From NCBI GenBank assembly GCA_964583095.1, contig CAZOVB010000015.1, positions 26,438 to 90,437 on the forward strand: a DNA stretch of 64,000 nucleotides, read 5' to 3'. This stretch comes from CAZOVB01 sp964583095. Lineage in GTDB: Bacteria > Planctomycetota > Phycisphaerae > SM23-33. Positions 49,731 to 58,980 of the stretch are shown piece after piece. A program made the translations under genes and the position numbers. Each line of letters opens with the position of its first letter. The stretch's first letter is position 1. The notes beneath the pieces are model-generated. The model was not told the origin of the DNA. It did no database searches and saw only the letters and a program-made list of their open reading frames with translations.

Positions 49731-52436
49731 ATGAGGAAAGCTTCCCCACTTCCCGTCTCGGCTTTTCGCCGCTTTGCGTGCTGTTTACCGGCCGCTCTGG
49801 GGCTGATGTTTGCTGCGTCCACATCCCTGGCCGATGTGCCCGAGGACAAGCATGTGCTGGTGATCAACTCGTATCACCGGGGCATGCCGGCTACGGATCT
49901 GGCCACCGAAGGCGTCTTCGACATCTTCCCCCCGCTGGGCGATCTGCGCGTGAGCGTGGAGTATCTCGATACCAAGCGCATGGGGAACGCGCCGGCCTAT
50001 CTGAACAAGGTCGCAGAGCTGCTGAAGCTCAAATACGCCGACGCCCGGCCTGATGTGGTTATCACCACCGACAACAATGCCCTGGCGTTCATGGTTCAAC
50101 GCCAGGGGCAACTGTTCCCGGCCGTGCCGGTCGTCTTCTGCGGGGTCAACAATTTCTCCGACTCGATGCTGGGCCGGCGCCCCTTCATCACGGGTATCGT
50201 CGAAGAGCCGGACATCAAGAGCAACCTGGCGCTGATGACGCGTCTGCACCCGGAGAGCAACCGGATCCTGGTAATCTGCGACAAGACCTCCACGGGACTG
50301 GCCAACCTGGCCCATACGCAGCGCGAAGCCCAGGCGTATACCGACCGCATCGAGTTCGAGTATCTTTTCGGCGGGGACATGACGCTTGGGCAGGTGCTGG
50401 ATCGGCTCGCCCGGGCCGATGAGAAAACCCTCGTGCTCCTGCTGGATTTCTTCCTGGATGCCAACGGGCAGTACCTGGAGCCCATTCGGACCGCCGAGGC
50501 GATTGCCGCAACGTCCCCGCGCCCTGTATACACTCATGCTGAGTTGTTCATGGGACATGGCCCGGTGGGGGGCAAGACTACCAGCGGACGCCTTGGAGGC
50601 AAGATCGCCGCGAGCATGGCCCGGAAGATCCTCTCAGGGACAGCGGTGGATCAGCTTCCCATCAATCGTCAAAGCCCGACGGTGTATATGTTCGACGCAA
50701 GCAGACTGGAAGCCTTCGGTATCGACCCGGAGGAAGTGCCAGCCGGCTCGGTGCTGCTGAATTGCCAACGATCGTTCTATGAGCGATACAGGAGCATGGT
50801 CTGGACGGTCGTGCTGGTGGTGACCGGACTGCTCGGGGCTGTGGTTGTGCTCTCGATCAGCATTGCCGGGCGTCGCCGGGCTGAACGGGAGCTTCTTCGC
50901 CAGCGCGGGCTGCTGCGTCACGTGATCGACCACATTCCCCACGCGGTGTGGTGGAAGGACATCGCGGGCAGGTATCTCGGGGCCAACCGGGAGTTCGCCC
51001 GCCAGATGCAGTTGTCGGATCCGGAACTGGCCCTGGGCAAGACGCGAAAGGAACTGGCCGGCCTGACGGGCGACGGGGGCATTCGGCTCAACCAGATCGA
51101 GACGCCCCTGGAGGAACCGGCCGAGGAGATCATCGACCTGGAACGCACCGTGGAGGACCGGGGCGGGGAGTCGGTTTTCATCCTGGGCAAGTTGTCGCTG
51201 CGGGACGAAAAGGGGCAGGTGATCGGGATGGTGGGCCTTTCCAGCGACGTGACGCACCGCGTCCGCCTGGAGCGTGAACTGGGCCAGGCCCGCAAGATGG
51301 AGGCCATCGGGCAGTTGGCCGGCGGCGTCGCCCACGACTTCAACAACCTCCTGACGGTCATCGGCGGCAATGCGGAAATACTCTGCTGCTGCGAGCAACC
51401 TCCCGAGGACTGGGGGCAGCTTGCCCGGGAGATCCAGGAGGCTGCGACGCGAGCGTCGGACCTGACGAGCCAATTGCTGACCTACGCCCGGCAAGGCCCG
51501 ATGGAGAAGCGGAACATCGATCTGCGGGATCTGCTGGGAGAAACGGTCGGGCTGCTCAGCCGCAGCATCGAGAAGCGCATCGAAATTGTCGCCGATATCC
51601 CCGAAGAACCCATGGTGGTCCGGGGCGATGCGACGCAGTTGCAGTCGGTGATGTTGAACCTGGCCCTCAACGCCCGCGACGCCATCGAGGGCAAGGGAAG
51701 CATCCGGTTTGAAATTCAGCCGGTGGAACTGGACCGCCGGAGCCTTCTCCAGCAGGAGGTGGAGGACCTTGGCCCGGGCTCGTATGTCAAGCTCAGCGTC
51801 ACGGACTCCGGTGTGGGGATGGACGCCGAGACCCTCTCGAAGATCTTCGATCCGTTCTTCACCACCAAGCAGCGCGGTCGCGGGACGGGTCTGGGCCTGT
51901 CGGTGGTCTACGGGGCCATCAAGAGCCACGGCGGAACCATTGTTCCCAACAGCAGCCCCGGGGAGGGAACGCGGATCGATATGCTCCTGCCCCGCTGTCG
52001 ACAGAAGCCCGACGAGACATTCAAGTCCACCTCGGCCGAGGACCTCCCCGCCGGCCAGGGCAATATCCTGCTGGTCGACGATGAGCAGAGTGTGGCTGGC
52101 TATGCCAGGCGCGTGCTGGAATCCCTGGGCTACGCGGTGACCTACTGCGGCAAACCTTCCGAGGCGCTGGAGCTGCTCCAGCAGGGCGGGGAGTTCAACC
52201 TGGCCATCATCGATGTGGTCATGCCCGACATGAACGGCCCGGAACTGACCCGCCACGCGGCCCGGCTTGCGCCCGAGATGCCGGTCCTGTGGATCTCGGG
52301 CTACTCCGAAGAGGCCGTCCGGAACTTCCAGAGCAGCAGCGAACATCCGCCGCTCCTGGCCAAACCTTTCACGGCCGAGCAACTGGCCCGGACGGTGGCG
52401 GAGCTGATCCACATTGCGTCGCGCCAGACTTCATAG
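49731..52436 (+). CDS. Hybrid sensor histidine kinase with fused ABC-type binding domain
   Basis: 901 residues from ATG 49731; the frame is open to a TTG at 49671, but the later start gives a proper signal peptide (SAFRRFACCLPAALGLMFA). The periplasmic sensor (about 35-340) is of the ABC_sub_bind type (HVLVINSYHRGMPATDLATEGVF; RPDVVITTDNNALAFMV). A membrane helix follows at about 355-378, then a PAS domain (HVIDHIPHAVWWKDIAGRYLGANREF). HisKA has His~534 in LAGGVAHDFNNLLTVIGG; HATPase has LNLALNARDAIEG and GTGLGLSVVYGAIKSHGG. A C-terminal receiver carries Asp~826 in NLAIIDVVMPDMNGPELT. The AHDFNN motif marks the PAS-hybrid kinase subfamily. Signal and output are unknown. Confidence 0.88.
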   Translation: MRKASPLPVSAFRRFACCLPAALGLMFAASTSLADVPEDKHVLVINSYHRGMPATDLATEGVFDIFPPLGDLRVSVEYLDTKRMGNAPAYLNKVAELLKLKYADARPDVVITTDNNALAFMVQRQGQLFPAVPVVFCGVNNFSDSMLGRRPFITGIVEEPDIKSNLALMTRLHPESNRILVICDKTSTGLANLAHTQREAQAYTDRIEFEYLFGGDMTLGQVLDRLARADEKTLVLLLDFFLDANGQYLEPIRTAEAIAATSPRPVYTHAELFMGHGPVGGKTTSGRLGGKIAASMARKILSGTAVDQLPINRQSPTVYMFDASRLEAFGIDPEEVPAGSVLLNCQRSFYERYRSMVWTVVLVVTGLLGAVVVLSISIAGRRRAERELLRQRGLLRHVIDHIPHAVWWKDIAGRYLGANREFARQMQLSDPELALGKTRKELAGLTGDGGIRLNQIETPLEEPAEEIIDLERTVEDRGGESVFILGKLSLRDEKGQVIGMVGLSSDVTHRVRLERELGQARKMEAIGQLAGGVAHDFNNLLTVIGGNAEILCCCEQPPEDWGQLAREIQEAATRASDLTSQLLTYARQGPMEKRNIDLRDLLGETVGLLSRSIEKRIEIVADIPEEPMVVRGDATQLQSVMLNLALNARDAIEGKGSIRFEIQPVELDRRSLLQQEVEDLGPGSYVKLSVTDSGVGMDAETLSKIFDPFFTTKQRGRGTGLGLSVVYGAIKSHGGTIVPNSSPGEGTRIDMLLPRCRQKPDETFKSTSAEDLPAGQGNILLVDDEQSVAGYARRVLESLGYAVTYCGKPSEALELLQQGGEFNLAIIDVVMPDMNGPELTRHAARLAPEMPVLWISGYSEEAVRNFQSSSEHPPLLAKPFTAEQLARTVAELIHIASRQTS

Positions 52437-52692
52437 GCGGCTCGGTCGTCTGTGGCGTCACTCAGAGACAATGGGGAAAATACCGAGAATTCCGCTTTAT
52501 GGCCGGGAACCCGCAGCGAACCTTGGGCGTCAAATAGCCGGGGGGCGAGGCTGTGCCAGTGTTCACGGCCAGCCGAGACACTCATAAGTGTATACAGGGT
52601 ATAATCTTAAGGATGTTCGATCCCGATACTGCCCCGGCCAGGCTCTGTCCGCCCCTGCACCCGGGGATTCCAAGCCTGCAATCTCTGCGCGA

Positions 52693-53832
52693 CTATTCCT
52701 TGCCGTTGAACAGGGGCTTTTCCTGCCACTGGATGGCCTCTTCGTGGATCATCTCGTGCAGGTGTGTGAGGAACTCGGGGGACAGGCCCTTCTCGACGCC
52801 TCGCTGGACGCGGCTGGCCAAGACATCCTTCCACCGCTCGGGCTGAAGCGTGCTGACACGGTTGGATCGCTTGTATTCGCCGATCACCTGCGCGATGTCC
52901 ATGCGCTTGCGGATATACTCCAGGATGCGTTCGTCCACTTCGTCGATCTGCCGGCGAAGCTGCTGCATCCGCGTCTGATACTGGCGATCCGGGTTGTCCC
53001 TGGTGCGGATCTTGAGCTTCTTGAGCATCTGGCCGAACTGGTCGGGGGTGAGCTGCTGCTTGGAATCGCTCAACGCCTCGGCCGGGTTGGCATGTACCTC
53101 CACCATCAGCCCGTCGTAGAGCAGGTCCAATGCCTCCTGGCCCACCGGGTAGATCATGTCGGCCCGGCCGCACATGTGGCTCGGATCGCAGAGAATGGGG
53201 ATCTGGGGGAAGCGTCGCTTGAACTCGATGGGGATCCGCCAGAGGGGGGGGTTGCGGTACCTTTCGCATTCAGCCACGGCGAAGCCGCGGTGGATGATTC
53301 CCAGCTTCCGGACGCCGGCGTTGTAGAAGCGTTCGACCGCACCGATCCAGAGGCCCAGGTCCGGCGAGACGGGGTTCTTGACCAGGACCGGCTTGTCCAC
53401 TCCCCGCAGGCTGTCGGCGATGTCCTGTACTGCAAAGGGGTTGGGGGTCGTGCGGGCGCCGATCCACATCAGGTCGATCTCGTGGGCCAGGCAGGCCTCG
53501 ACATGGGCGGGGGAGGCGACTTCCACGCCGACGGGCAGGCCGGTCTCTTGGTGGACTTCCTTCAGCCAGGGCAGCGCCTTGATGCCGTGCCCCTCGAAGG
53601 TCCCCGGATGGGTCCGGGGCTTCCAGATGCCCGCCCGGAAGAAGGAAATCGGGTACTTCTGCAGCGCCCGGGCGGTGGTCAGCAGTTGCTCGCGGGATTC
53701 CGCACTGCAAGGCCCCCCGCAGAGGAAGAATCTGCCCAGCGGCAGGGACCAGCGGTTGATCGGCACCAGGTCCGAGAGGGGACCGGTGGAGTTCTCAGGC
53801 TCCTGCGTAACGTTTTGACTTTCCGGACGCAT
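52693..53832 (-). CDS. Bifunctional DAHP synthase/chorismate mutase
   Basis: 379 residues from ATG 53832 with GGAG seven bases upstream. The N-terminal ~270 residues are a type I-beta (KDOPS-like) DAHP synthase: GGPCSAES (39-46), SFFRAGIWKPRTHPGTFEGHG, LMWIGARTTPNPFAVQ, PVLVKNPVSPD and the Cys-containing ILCDPSHMCGRADM. The C-terminal ~85 residues (IDEVDERILEYIRKRMDIAQVIGEYKR) form an AroQ-type chorismate mutase. The fusion order is the same as in many Bacteroidota proteins. It starts the shikimate pathway by joining phosphoenolpyruvate and erythrose-4-phosphate and also makes prephenate. The mutase may act as a feedback-sensing domain (family knowledge). Monocistronic with its own promoter. 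Convergent with the hybrid kinase. Confidence 0.92.
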   Translation of the reverse strand: MRPESQNVTQEPENSTGPLSDLVPINRWSLPLGRFFLCGGPCSAESREQLLTTARALQKYPISFFRAGIWKPRTHPGTFEGHGIKALPWLKEVHQETGLPVGVEVASPAHVEACLAHEIDLMWIGARTTPNPFAVQDIADSLRGVDKPVLVKNPVSPDLGLWIGAVERFYNAGVRKLGIIHRGFAVAECERYRNPPLWRIPIEFKRRFPQIPILCDPSHMCGRADMIYPVGQEALDLLYDGLMVEVHANPAEALSDSKQQLTPDQFGQMLKKLKIRTRDNPDRQYQTRMQQLRRQIDEVDERILEYIRKRMDIAQVIGEYKRSNRVSTLQPERWKDVLASRVQRGVEKGLSPEFLTHLHEMIHEEAIQWQEKPLFNGKE

Positions 53833-53891
53833 CGGCGACTCCTGCATGTAAGGCCTTTTCCCTGCCGATTGTGAAACCCCCACCACCCAAC

Positions 53892-53920
53892 AGGATACCG
53901 CATGTTTTGCTAAACGCCAA
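53892..53920 (-). promoter_or_regulatory. Sigma70-type promoter for DAHP synthase/chorismate mutase
   Basis: On the minus strand: TTGGCG (53920-53915), a 17-base spacer, and TATCCT (53897-53892). It would start near 53885, giving a leader of about 53 bases. The 251 bases between this gene and the next show no other feature. Confidence 0.5.
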
Positions 53921-54083
53921 GTCTTGTGAAACATTGCGAAAGGCAGCGCGGTCTGGCCAAGCCCCAGGCGTGAATGTGACGGCCCGGTCGCAAGGCGCGA
54001 TAAGTGGGGGGAGACTGACCTGGTCACAGCCAAAGTCAGGGCTCAAGGGACTGCATCCGCTCGCGGCTGTATCTGCCCATGCC

Positions 54084-57000
54084 TCAGGCGAGGCGATCTT
54101 TTCGACAGGCAGCGATCTTCATCGCCCCCAGGGCCAGAAGCAGGAGGCAGGCGGGCTCGGGGACCGGGGCGGAGGCGACCAGTGTGCAGTTTCTTGCGCT
54201 GTCCCAACTCAGGTCGATTCGCGTGGTGGCGGAATTAAAGAGGACGCCTTCGTCGATCCAGGTTTGAATCTCGCCCGGGCCCGAATCCTCCACCAGCAGG
54301 CTCAGGCCGTTGAGGTCCAGCGTCGCTTCGTCCAGGATTTTCAGCGAACCGACCAGCAGGGCTTCGAGCGCAGCGGCGCCGGTGTTGTCCACCCGATCCA
54401 CCAGTTGCAGGCGGGTCCTGCTGCGCAGGATCAGCCCTGCCAGGGCGAAGTTCTTCTCGAAATCGTCCTCGGGGTCCCCGGCGACCTCCAGCGTATCCAG
54501 CACCGATCCGTCCGCGGCGAAGTCCAGCGTGAGCTGCGAAAGCCCCGAAAGCGCCTCGGCGTTCTGGCTGGTGTTGATCACGTTCGAACCGGAGAGGTAA
54601 ATCGTCGCCCCCTCGACCGTCTCGAGAGTCGCGAAGGAGGTCAGGACAAGGTCGCCCTCGACGGTGACTACCGGATCGGGGGTCGTGAATCGCAACGTGC
54701 CGGGCACGGGCATGGCCGGGTCGCTGTCTGCGCCGACCTGCAGGTCGCCGGCCACGTGCAGCGATCCTCCAGCCAGGCTGAGCGTTCCCATCGCGGCGGA
54801 GAACCCGCCTTCGGGCCCGATGGTCAGTCGGTCGTCGATGCGCACCTGCCCGCCGTTGAGCTGGAAGGTCCCGCCGATGGAGGGGTTGGTGGTCTCGAGG
54901 CTGCCGGCGTCCATCGTATAGGTTCCCCATTCCAGTTGGAGCAGGCCGGGGGCGGTCCTGCCGGAGACCTGCCGCAGACTGCCCGTAACCCGCAGTTGGG
55001 CGATGTCCACCAGATCGGAGGTCTCCACCTGGCCGACCGCTTCAAAGACGCCCGAGCCGCGGATCGGTCCCTTCACGCGCAAGGTGGAGCTGGAGGAAAA
55101 GGCCGAGACGCGGCCGTCACTGAGGATCCCCCCGGTGACCTGCCCGCCGTTCCAGAACTCGATTCGACCTTCCTGAAAGTTGGCCGGGTGAGCCAGCGTC
55201 TGGTACAAGCCATCACCGCTGATTTCCTCCATCAACGTCAGCGGAATGTTGCTGTCGTTTGAAACCAGGCCGGTATTGATGACGGGGATCTCCACGCGTC
55301 CGAAGCCGCGAAGGCTCGATCCGGGCTGAACCTTCAGGTAGGAATCGTACTTCCCGGCCAGGTTGCGAACCGCCCGGATTCCTCCGCCGGCCAGGTGGAG
55401 TGTTCCGTTGCCGCCCGAGCCGATGTCGATGATGCCGTCGGTCAGCCAGAGCGTGGGCCCGTTGGAGCCTTGCCCGACGATGTAGAAGTCGGCCCGGCTG
55501 TCGGTTCCGCCGGCGATGCGGATGCCCCCTCCCACGTCCAGGGTTGGCCAAGAGCCTGCGGAGCCTTCGATGCGGAAGTCCGCCTGGGCGTTGGTCCCGG
55601 CTCCGATGGAAATGTCCCCGTCCACGTCCAGCGATTCGTAGCCCTCGAAACGTCCGATCGAATCGTTGCCTTCTCCGACAAGCAGGTTCCCGTGGACCGA
55701 GATCGAGCCGCCGTTGCAGAGGAAGTTCCCCCGGCCGTTGAGCCCAGGGGCGATTTCCAGGTGACCTGCGATGTTCATGAACCCGTTGTTCATCTCCACG
55801 CTGCCGTAGAGTCCGTCGGCCTTGCCGACTTGCAGATTGCGCGCCACATCGGTTGTGCCGTGGTTCTGGATGACAGAGCCCTGGCGAAGGTCGCCGACGA
55901 CGATTTGCCCCGCATCGAGGCGGCCCGAATCGATCCGGCAGGTAGCGGCCAGTCCGTAGAGCCCGATCCGCAACGTGTCCACGTCGTGCCTGCCCCCGGC
56001 CAGGTGCAGCGAGGCATTCCGGCCGGACTTGGTCCCCACCAGGGTGGTCTGCGTCTGGAGTCTGCCTCCCTGGAGGTTGTAGACGCCCCGGCCTATGGTC
56101 AGTGCGTCGTCTTCGTCGACGTCGACATATCCGTTGGTCTGCGTGACGCTGCCATACCCGTCGGGGCCCACCTGGAGGCTCTCGGCTTCCAGCAGCGTCC
56201 AGGAATCCAGCGGGGAGAAGATCAGTTCTCCCCGGGCCTGGCTCTGCCGGCCCACCACCAGCGGGCCTCGAACAGCCGTTGGACCGGTAAGGGTGAGGCT
56301 GCCGTCTCCGGTCTGGCCCACGGTCAGGGACGTCATGAGCAACTCCCGAGTCGGGGCCGGCTGATTGACGGTCTCGTCCGGGATTGTGGCTACGTTCACC
56401 TGGCCCAGCCGCCAGGGGCCGAGGGTACCGAAGAAGAACTCCCCGCCGTTGAGGTTCAGCGTCATCTGCCCGATGCCCGAAGCGGGCAGGGCATCGAGAT
56501 CGAAGAGCCCGCCGTTGAGATTCAGGAGGAATTGCCCCGTGCCCTGGATATCCAGCGCGGCAAGCTCGAACGTGCCGTCGTTGAGGTCGAACTGGAAGGT
56601 GGCAGCATCCCGGATGCGAAGATCCCGGTTCACGGTCAGTCTCCCTCCCCCGAGCTGGTAGCGGGAGGTCGCGGGGGCCGATTCGATTTCCATATCCTGG
56701 CTGACCGTGGCAAGTCCGCTGGTGTGCACGACGCCGGCCGAATGGCTCGGGCTGCTCTTGAGGTTCAGCCGGTCGGTCTGGAGGACGTTGCCGGCCCCGG
56801 CCAGGGTAAGCGTGATGGGGGAGCTGTCATCGCCGGTCCAGGCGTTGAGACGCAGGACGCCGGTCTGGAGCCGGGCTGCGCCAAGGACGTCCATCGACGT
56901 GTAGAGCTGGATGTCATTGGCCTCGATCACCGAGCCGTTATGCTGGATTTGCGCCAGGCAGCCGCGTCGGAGTGTGAGTTCCCCGTCCCCTGCATCGCCG

Positions 57001-58718
57001 ACAAGGCGGAGTTGCCCGCCGTAGTCGATCAGGAGTTCGGCACCCGATTCGACCTCCATGTTCCGCACGTGCATGCTGCCGTGCTGGATCGAAACCGTTC
57101 CCAGGCTGCGCAGATCATGGGCCAGCGAGAACTCGCTGCCGGTATTGTCGATCCGGATCGCAGCTCCGCCCGGAAGGAGGGTCTCCACGAAACCCCCGTC
57201 ATCGGTGACCGTGAAACGACTTGCCGAGAGCACTTCCAGGTTCGGAGCAATCCCGTCATCGGTCGTCAGACTCAGGCTGCGAGTGCTGAGGGTCGCGCCG
57301 TCGCGAAGCGTCATCGGGCCGTTGAGATTCACCTCGGCCCGGGCTGGCGATGTAATAAGGATGTCGGAATCGGAGATATCCGCCTCGGCCCCGCCAAGCA
57401 AGTTCAACTCATTGACCAGGGAGAGTATCGCATCCTCGGCCATGTGCAGATGAGGCGCCGTGCCTGCCCCGGGAGTCTCGTGCTGAATCGTCAGGGAGCC
57501 CAGCGACTGCCTGCCCTGGTTGGCCATCTCCAGCGAGCCGGAGAGGGTCAGTCTCGGCGACGAAAGAGGGGCCCCCGTGGCTGGGTCGAGGAATTCCACG
57601 CGCGAGCCGGACCAGCGAAGCTTCAACGCGCTGCCGGATGCGATGTTCAACTCCTCCAGGCGCAGCACCTGGTTGCCGGTGACGGTCAGACGGCTGCCGT
57701 CGGAAACGCTGACGGACTTGGCCTCGGCGTCCCAGTGGACGATCACGTCGTCTCCGCTGCGGATGTAAACGACGTCCTGGGCGTCCGGGACCCGCGCGCC
57801 GGACCAGTTGAGGCGGTGGTCCCAGTAGGCCTCGGCCCCGTCGACGTGCATGAAGTCCTTGCGGGGCAGGTCGATCTGGGTCCAGTGACAGAAGGTCGCC
57901 ATCGGCAATACGTCGCTGGCCGAGGGAAGCGTCCGGTTCTGGGAGACCCGGTTGTAGGACATCAGGGCGCGGGGGACGTCAATATGGCCTCGGTTCTGGT
58001 CGCCCTGGTGGCGTTCATCGTGGATCGAAACATCCGCCCCCCAGACCATGTGCGACGGCAGGGGATAGGGAGGGTCGATGTCGGTCGAGGCCATGTTGAA
58101 GCCCAATGCGTGGCCGAATTCGTGGATGATCGTGGTGTAGAGGTCCCGTCCGGTGTGGGAGATGGGCGTCATATCGCACGAGACTTCCAGCAGGTCGGGG
58201 GGAAAGCCCGCATAGGCCGGCTCGGCCGGATTGGTGTCGGTGTGGTCGCGATAGATGGTTGAAATCGGGTCGTTGAACTCGCTGTGGTCCCAGGGCGTGG
58301 GATCGACCCACCAGGATATGGTGGGATCGACCCGGATCGTGCAGTTGACGATGCGTTCGACCGAACTGTCGTTGATGCCGTTGCCGTTGGTATCGAAGTA
58401 GTGCTTCTCCGAGATGTGCCAGATCGTACTGGCCGCTGCGTCATCGAGTTCTTCCCACTGGTATTGGACGCGGATTTCGTGGGAATCCTTGATGATATCA
58501 CTCCACAAGGCCGCAGCCGCCTCGAAATGATCCGTCAGCGTGCTGCCGTGGGGGTCCCAGCTCGGGGCTTCGTAGGGGTACCGGTCGTAATCCAGGTCAA
58601 AGGTGACCGCCTGGCCTGCAGAGAAGGCCCAGAGCAGAACGCCTGTCGCTCCCAGCCAGGCAGCCAGGTGTGCCTTTGCCCCGAATCGGGGCCCAATGGC
58701 GGATTGAGTATTGTTCAT
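54084..58718 (-). CDS. Giant secreted metzincin-like and beta-repeat protein with a PEP-CTERM-like tail
   Basis: 1544 residues from ATG 58718 with GGAGGTG seven bases upstream; the open frame continues to 58991 without support. A signal peptide ends near residue 36. The ~270-residue domain after it resembles a metzincin protease: zinc motif HEFGHALGFNM (199-209) and an ALMSYN Met-turn near 251. The third histidine of HExxHxxGxxH is replaced by Met209. About 1200 residues of repetitive beta-type sequence follow (many GDGSLTLTG, LNLKSSPSH, LHLAGG-like units), similar to autotransporter/PEP-CTERM adhesin stalks. The C-terminus is a weak PEP-CTERM (VPEPACLLLLALGAMK, then charged residues). It is probably an outer-surface adhesin, with or without protease activity. 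Divergent from an MFS transporter. Confidence 0.78.
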   Translation of the reverse strand: MNNTQSAIGPRFGAKAHLAAWLGATGVLLWAFSAGQAVTFDLDYDRYPYEAPSWDPHGSTLTDHFEAAAALWSDIIKDSHEIRVQYQWEELDDAAASTIWHISEKHYFDTNGNGINDSSVERIVNCTIRVDPTISWWVDPTPWDHSEFNDPISTIYRDHTDTNPAEPAYAGFPPDLLEVSCDMTPISHTGRDLYTTIIHEFGHALGFNMASTDIDPPYPLPSHMVWGADVSIHDERHQGDQNRGHIDVPRALMSYNRVSQNRTLPSASDVLPMATFCHWTQIDLPRKDFMHVDGAEAYWDHRLNWSGARVPDAQDVVYIRSGDDVIVHWDAEAKSVSVSDGSRLTVTGNQVLRLEELNIASGSALKLRWSGSRVEFLDPATGAPLSSPRLTLSGSLEMANQGRQSLGSLTIQHETPGAGTAPHLHMAEDAILSLVNELNLLGGAEADISDSDILITSPARAEVNLNGPMTLRDGATLSTRSLSLTTDDGIAPNLEVLSASRFTVTDDGGFVETLLPGGAAIRIDNTGSEFSLAHDLRSLGTVSIQHGSMHVRNMEVESGAELLIDYGGQLRLVGDAGDGELTLRRGCLAQIQHNGSVIEANDIQLYTSMDVLGAARLQTGVLRLNAWTGDDSSPITLTLAGAGNVLQTDRLNLKSSPSHSAGVVHTSGLATVSQDMEIESAPATSRYQLGGGRLTVNRDLRIRDAATFQFDLNDGTFELAALDIQGTGQFLLNLNGGLFDLDALPASGIGQMTLNLNGGEFFFGTLGPWRLGQVNVATIPDETVNQPAPTRELLMTSLTVGQTGDGSLTLTGPTAVRGPLVVGRQSQARGELIFSPLDSWTLLEAESLQVGPDGYGSVTQTNGYVDVDEDDALTIGRGVYNLQGGRLQTQTTLVGTKSGRNASLHLAGGRHDVDTLRIGLYGLAATCRIDSGRLDAGQIVVGDLRQGSVIQNHGTTDVARNLQVGKADGLYGSVEMNNGFMNIAGHLEIAPGLNGRGNFLCNGGSISVHGNLLVGEGNDSIGRFEGYESLDVDGDISIGAGTNAQADFRIEGSAGSWPTLDVGGGIRIAGGTDSRADFYIVGQGSNGPTLWLTDGIIDIGSGGNGTLHLAGGGIRAVRNLAGKYDSYLKVQPGSSLRGFGRVEIPVINTGLVSNDSNIPLTLMEEISGDGLYQTLAHPANFQEGRIEFWNGGQVTGGILSDGRVSAFSSSSTLRVKGPIRGSGVFEAVGQVETSDLVDIAQLRVTGSLRQVSGRTAPGLLQLEWGTYTMDAGSLETTNPSIGGTFQLNGGQVRIDDRLTIGPEGGFSAAMGTLSLAGGSLHVAGDLQVGADSDPAMPVPGTLRFTTPDPVVTVEGDLVLTSFATLETVEGATIYLSGSNVINTSQNAEALSGLSQLTLDFAADGSVLDTLEVAGDPEDDFEKNFALAGLILRSRTRLQLVDRVDNTGAAALEALLVGSLKILDEATLDLNGLSLLVEDSGPGEIQTWIDEGVLFNSATTRIDLSWDSARNCTLVASAPVPEPACLLLLALGAMKIAACRKDRLA

Positions 58719-58918
58719 TTCTGCACCTCCCTTGCGCATCGCGCCCGTGGTTTCGATAAGAACAGGTCCCTCCATGTTAAATGTCGCGCCGGGCCCCGCC
58801 CGGGTCAAGCCAAATATCCGGGAATCGAGGTCAAGGCGCCCAAGCCCCCTCTCCTGCAACCGGGCTGCCGAGGCCCCCTGGGCAGACTCGGCCAGGCAGT
58901 TCGGATCAAAAAGCCCTC

Positions 58919-58924
58919 TATAAT
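58919..58924 (+). promoter_or_regulatory. Consensus -10 box upstream of the MFS transporter
   Basis: A perfect TATAAT, 57 bases before the ATG at 58981. The expected -35 position holds a poor match (GCAGTT), so this promoter may need an activator. The 262 bases between this gene and the giant protein gene hold both upstream regions. A TTGACC at about 58806-58801 on the minus strand is a possible -35 for the giant gene, without a good -10. Confidence 0.4.
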
Positions 58925-58980
58925 ACCCGCAATCCAAGGAACCCGCCGGCCTGGCATCCTTGCACGAAAGGAATACCGTC

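Noticed and set aside
55395..58262. 955-codon plus-strand frame opposite the giant secreted protein
   Set aside because: Low-complexity mirror of the repeat region; the minus strand has a signal peptide, ribosome site and metzincin motif.
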